From Simmondsia chinensis (taxonomy: Eukaryota; Streptophyta; Magnoliopsida; Caryophyllales; Simmondsiaceae): 64,000 nucleotides of DNA. Location of the stretch: positions 1,810,501-1,874,500 of the forward strand of contig JAGTTD010000008.1 in NCBI GenBank assembly GCA_018398585.1, in the 5' to 3' direction. Shown piece after piece: positions 63,188 to 64,000 of this stretch. Positions within the stretch are counted from its first letter, which is position 1. Each line of letters starts with the position of its first letter. The translations under genes and the position numbers were made by a program. Under the pieces are notes generated by a model, which was given only the letters and a program-made list of their open reading frames with translations, was not told the origin of the DNA and did not search any database.

Positions 63188-63829
63188 TGTTAAGAAATGC
63201 AAATAGAAGAAGAGCGAAAGATCAGTGAGAAAACGAAGGACAAAGTACAAGATTTTCGTGGTTCAGCTACATGTGTCTACGTCTTCACGATTTCTTGAAA
63301 GTCTTACGGAGAGCACTGTTACAATCCGAAAATCCGAGACTTGGATTTAATTGTTGAAATTGGCGGGAATGGGGGTTGGTGTTAAAATTTTGTAAAAAGC
63401 TGTTCTGTTTTGGCTTTGCTGCTGCTGCGTTGGTATTGTTGTTCTGCTTTTGGCTGCTATGCGTTACTGCTGCTGTTACGTGCTGTTGTGGCGCCAAAAT
63501 AAAGGGTTTAAAAGTTAGTTAGCTAATTCTAGAGTTTTCTAGATGATTCTAGACATTTCCAAGTTAGTTACTTAGGTGTATTGGTTCAATGTCTTGCAAT
63601 GTGTATAAATAAGAAGATCAAATGTAAACCTGAGATATTCAAGAAAAATATTTGAAAACTATCTCCAATTGAGATTAAACTCTTCTTTCTCATCCCCTTT
63701 CCCTTCTTTCTCTCATCTAACTCTAAAACTCTACTTTCTCATCTTAATTTCCCTTCTTTCTCATCTCATACTCTCAATCTATCCGCATTTTACTTAGTTT
63801 ACATTCGTGGTTCAAGCCCGAGTGTAACA
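63188..63829 (+). repeat. Possible LTR of a copia-type element
   Basis: Begins TGTTAAG and ends GTAACA. Includes 'gattttcgtggttcagctac', a phrase typical of plant LTRs, and 'gtgtataaataagaag' with a TATA box. No 5-bp duplication and no initiator-Met priming site after it, so it could be a solo LTR with lost duplication, or the left end of an element continuing outside the window. The minus-strand frame at 63497-63285 (Gln/Asn/Ala-rich) lies inside and is not taken as a gene. Confidence 0.35.
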
Positions 63830-63883
63830 ATCTTCTTTTTCTTACACGCTCTCTTAAACTCTAAACATGATTTTCCGGCCACC

Positions 63884-63907
63884 AAAAAAAAAAAAAAAAA
63901 AAAAAAA
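63884..63907. repeat. Poly-A run of 24
   Basis: Followed by GC-richer sequence ('tgccctctaggtgcctcggc') to the window end. Possibly the 3' end of a retroelement or a boundary; not resolved. Confidence 0.6.
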
Positions 63908-64000
63908 TGCCCTCTAGGTGCCTCGGCTCCATGAACTCAGGCTCCCCGGAGAAAGTCCAATATACTAAAACCTCCAACCTTATATTAGAGGGATCGCAAT

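Noticed and set aside
63285..63497. Gln/Asn/Ala-rich frame on the minus strand
   Set aside because: Low complexity and inside a probable LTR.

Overview
The window reads as nuclear DNA of a flowering plant, very probably a eudicot. Genes have GT-AG introns, the intergenic DNA is AT-rich, and the repeats are typical of plants: Ty1-copia elements primed by initiator-Met tRNA, L1- and RTE-type LINEs, SINEs, tiny LTR elements (TRIM/SMART-like) and many small foldback elements. I cannot name the species.

Two large genes fill the left half, both on the minus strand. Positions 17149 to 2083 hold a DNA polymerase lambda gene (POLL, family X repair polymerase; 14 exons, 550 aa). Positions 34513 to 20005 hold a plastid-targeted leucine-rich-repeat protein of the EMB2004 type (18 exons, 603 aa). 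Both exon chains were built by hand; they stay in frame and every junction is GT-AG. From memory the two orthologues are also neighbours in Arabidopsis (At1g10520 and At1g10510), so this looks like conserved synteny. Each gene is swollen to about 15 kb by insertions in its introns. The most striking is a complete but non-autonomous copia element (5068-8099, 5-bp target duplication) inside an older foldback element in POLL intron 11.

The right half is gene-poor. It holds a small secreted cysteine-rich peptide gene (37013-37690, +), a decayed L1-type LINE (37983-41950, -), an intronless class III peroxidase (45445-46431, -), a gutted second copia element (49448-51249), and a single-C2H2 zinc-finger repressor of the GIS/ZFP5/6/8 type (52799-53479, -). 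The rest is layered repeats.

The most interesting signal is a SINE family seen in seven places whose 5' half is derived from 5S rRNA, including the internal promoter region. Its 3' half is a conserved tail ending in TTG-type repeats. The same tail ends two 5'-truncated RTE-type LINE copies (27694-28152 and 31090-31521) that still carry the last codons of the RTE ORF. SINE and probable LINE partner therefore sit in the same 64 kb. Several copies have clean target-site duplications of 8-18 bp.

Boundaries of repeats were set by eye from target duplications, inverted ends or alignment between copies within the window. Family names beyond that are inference.
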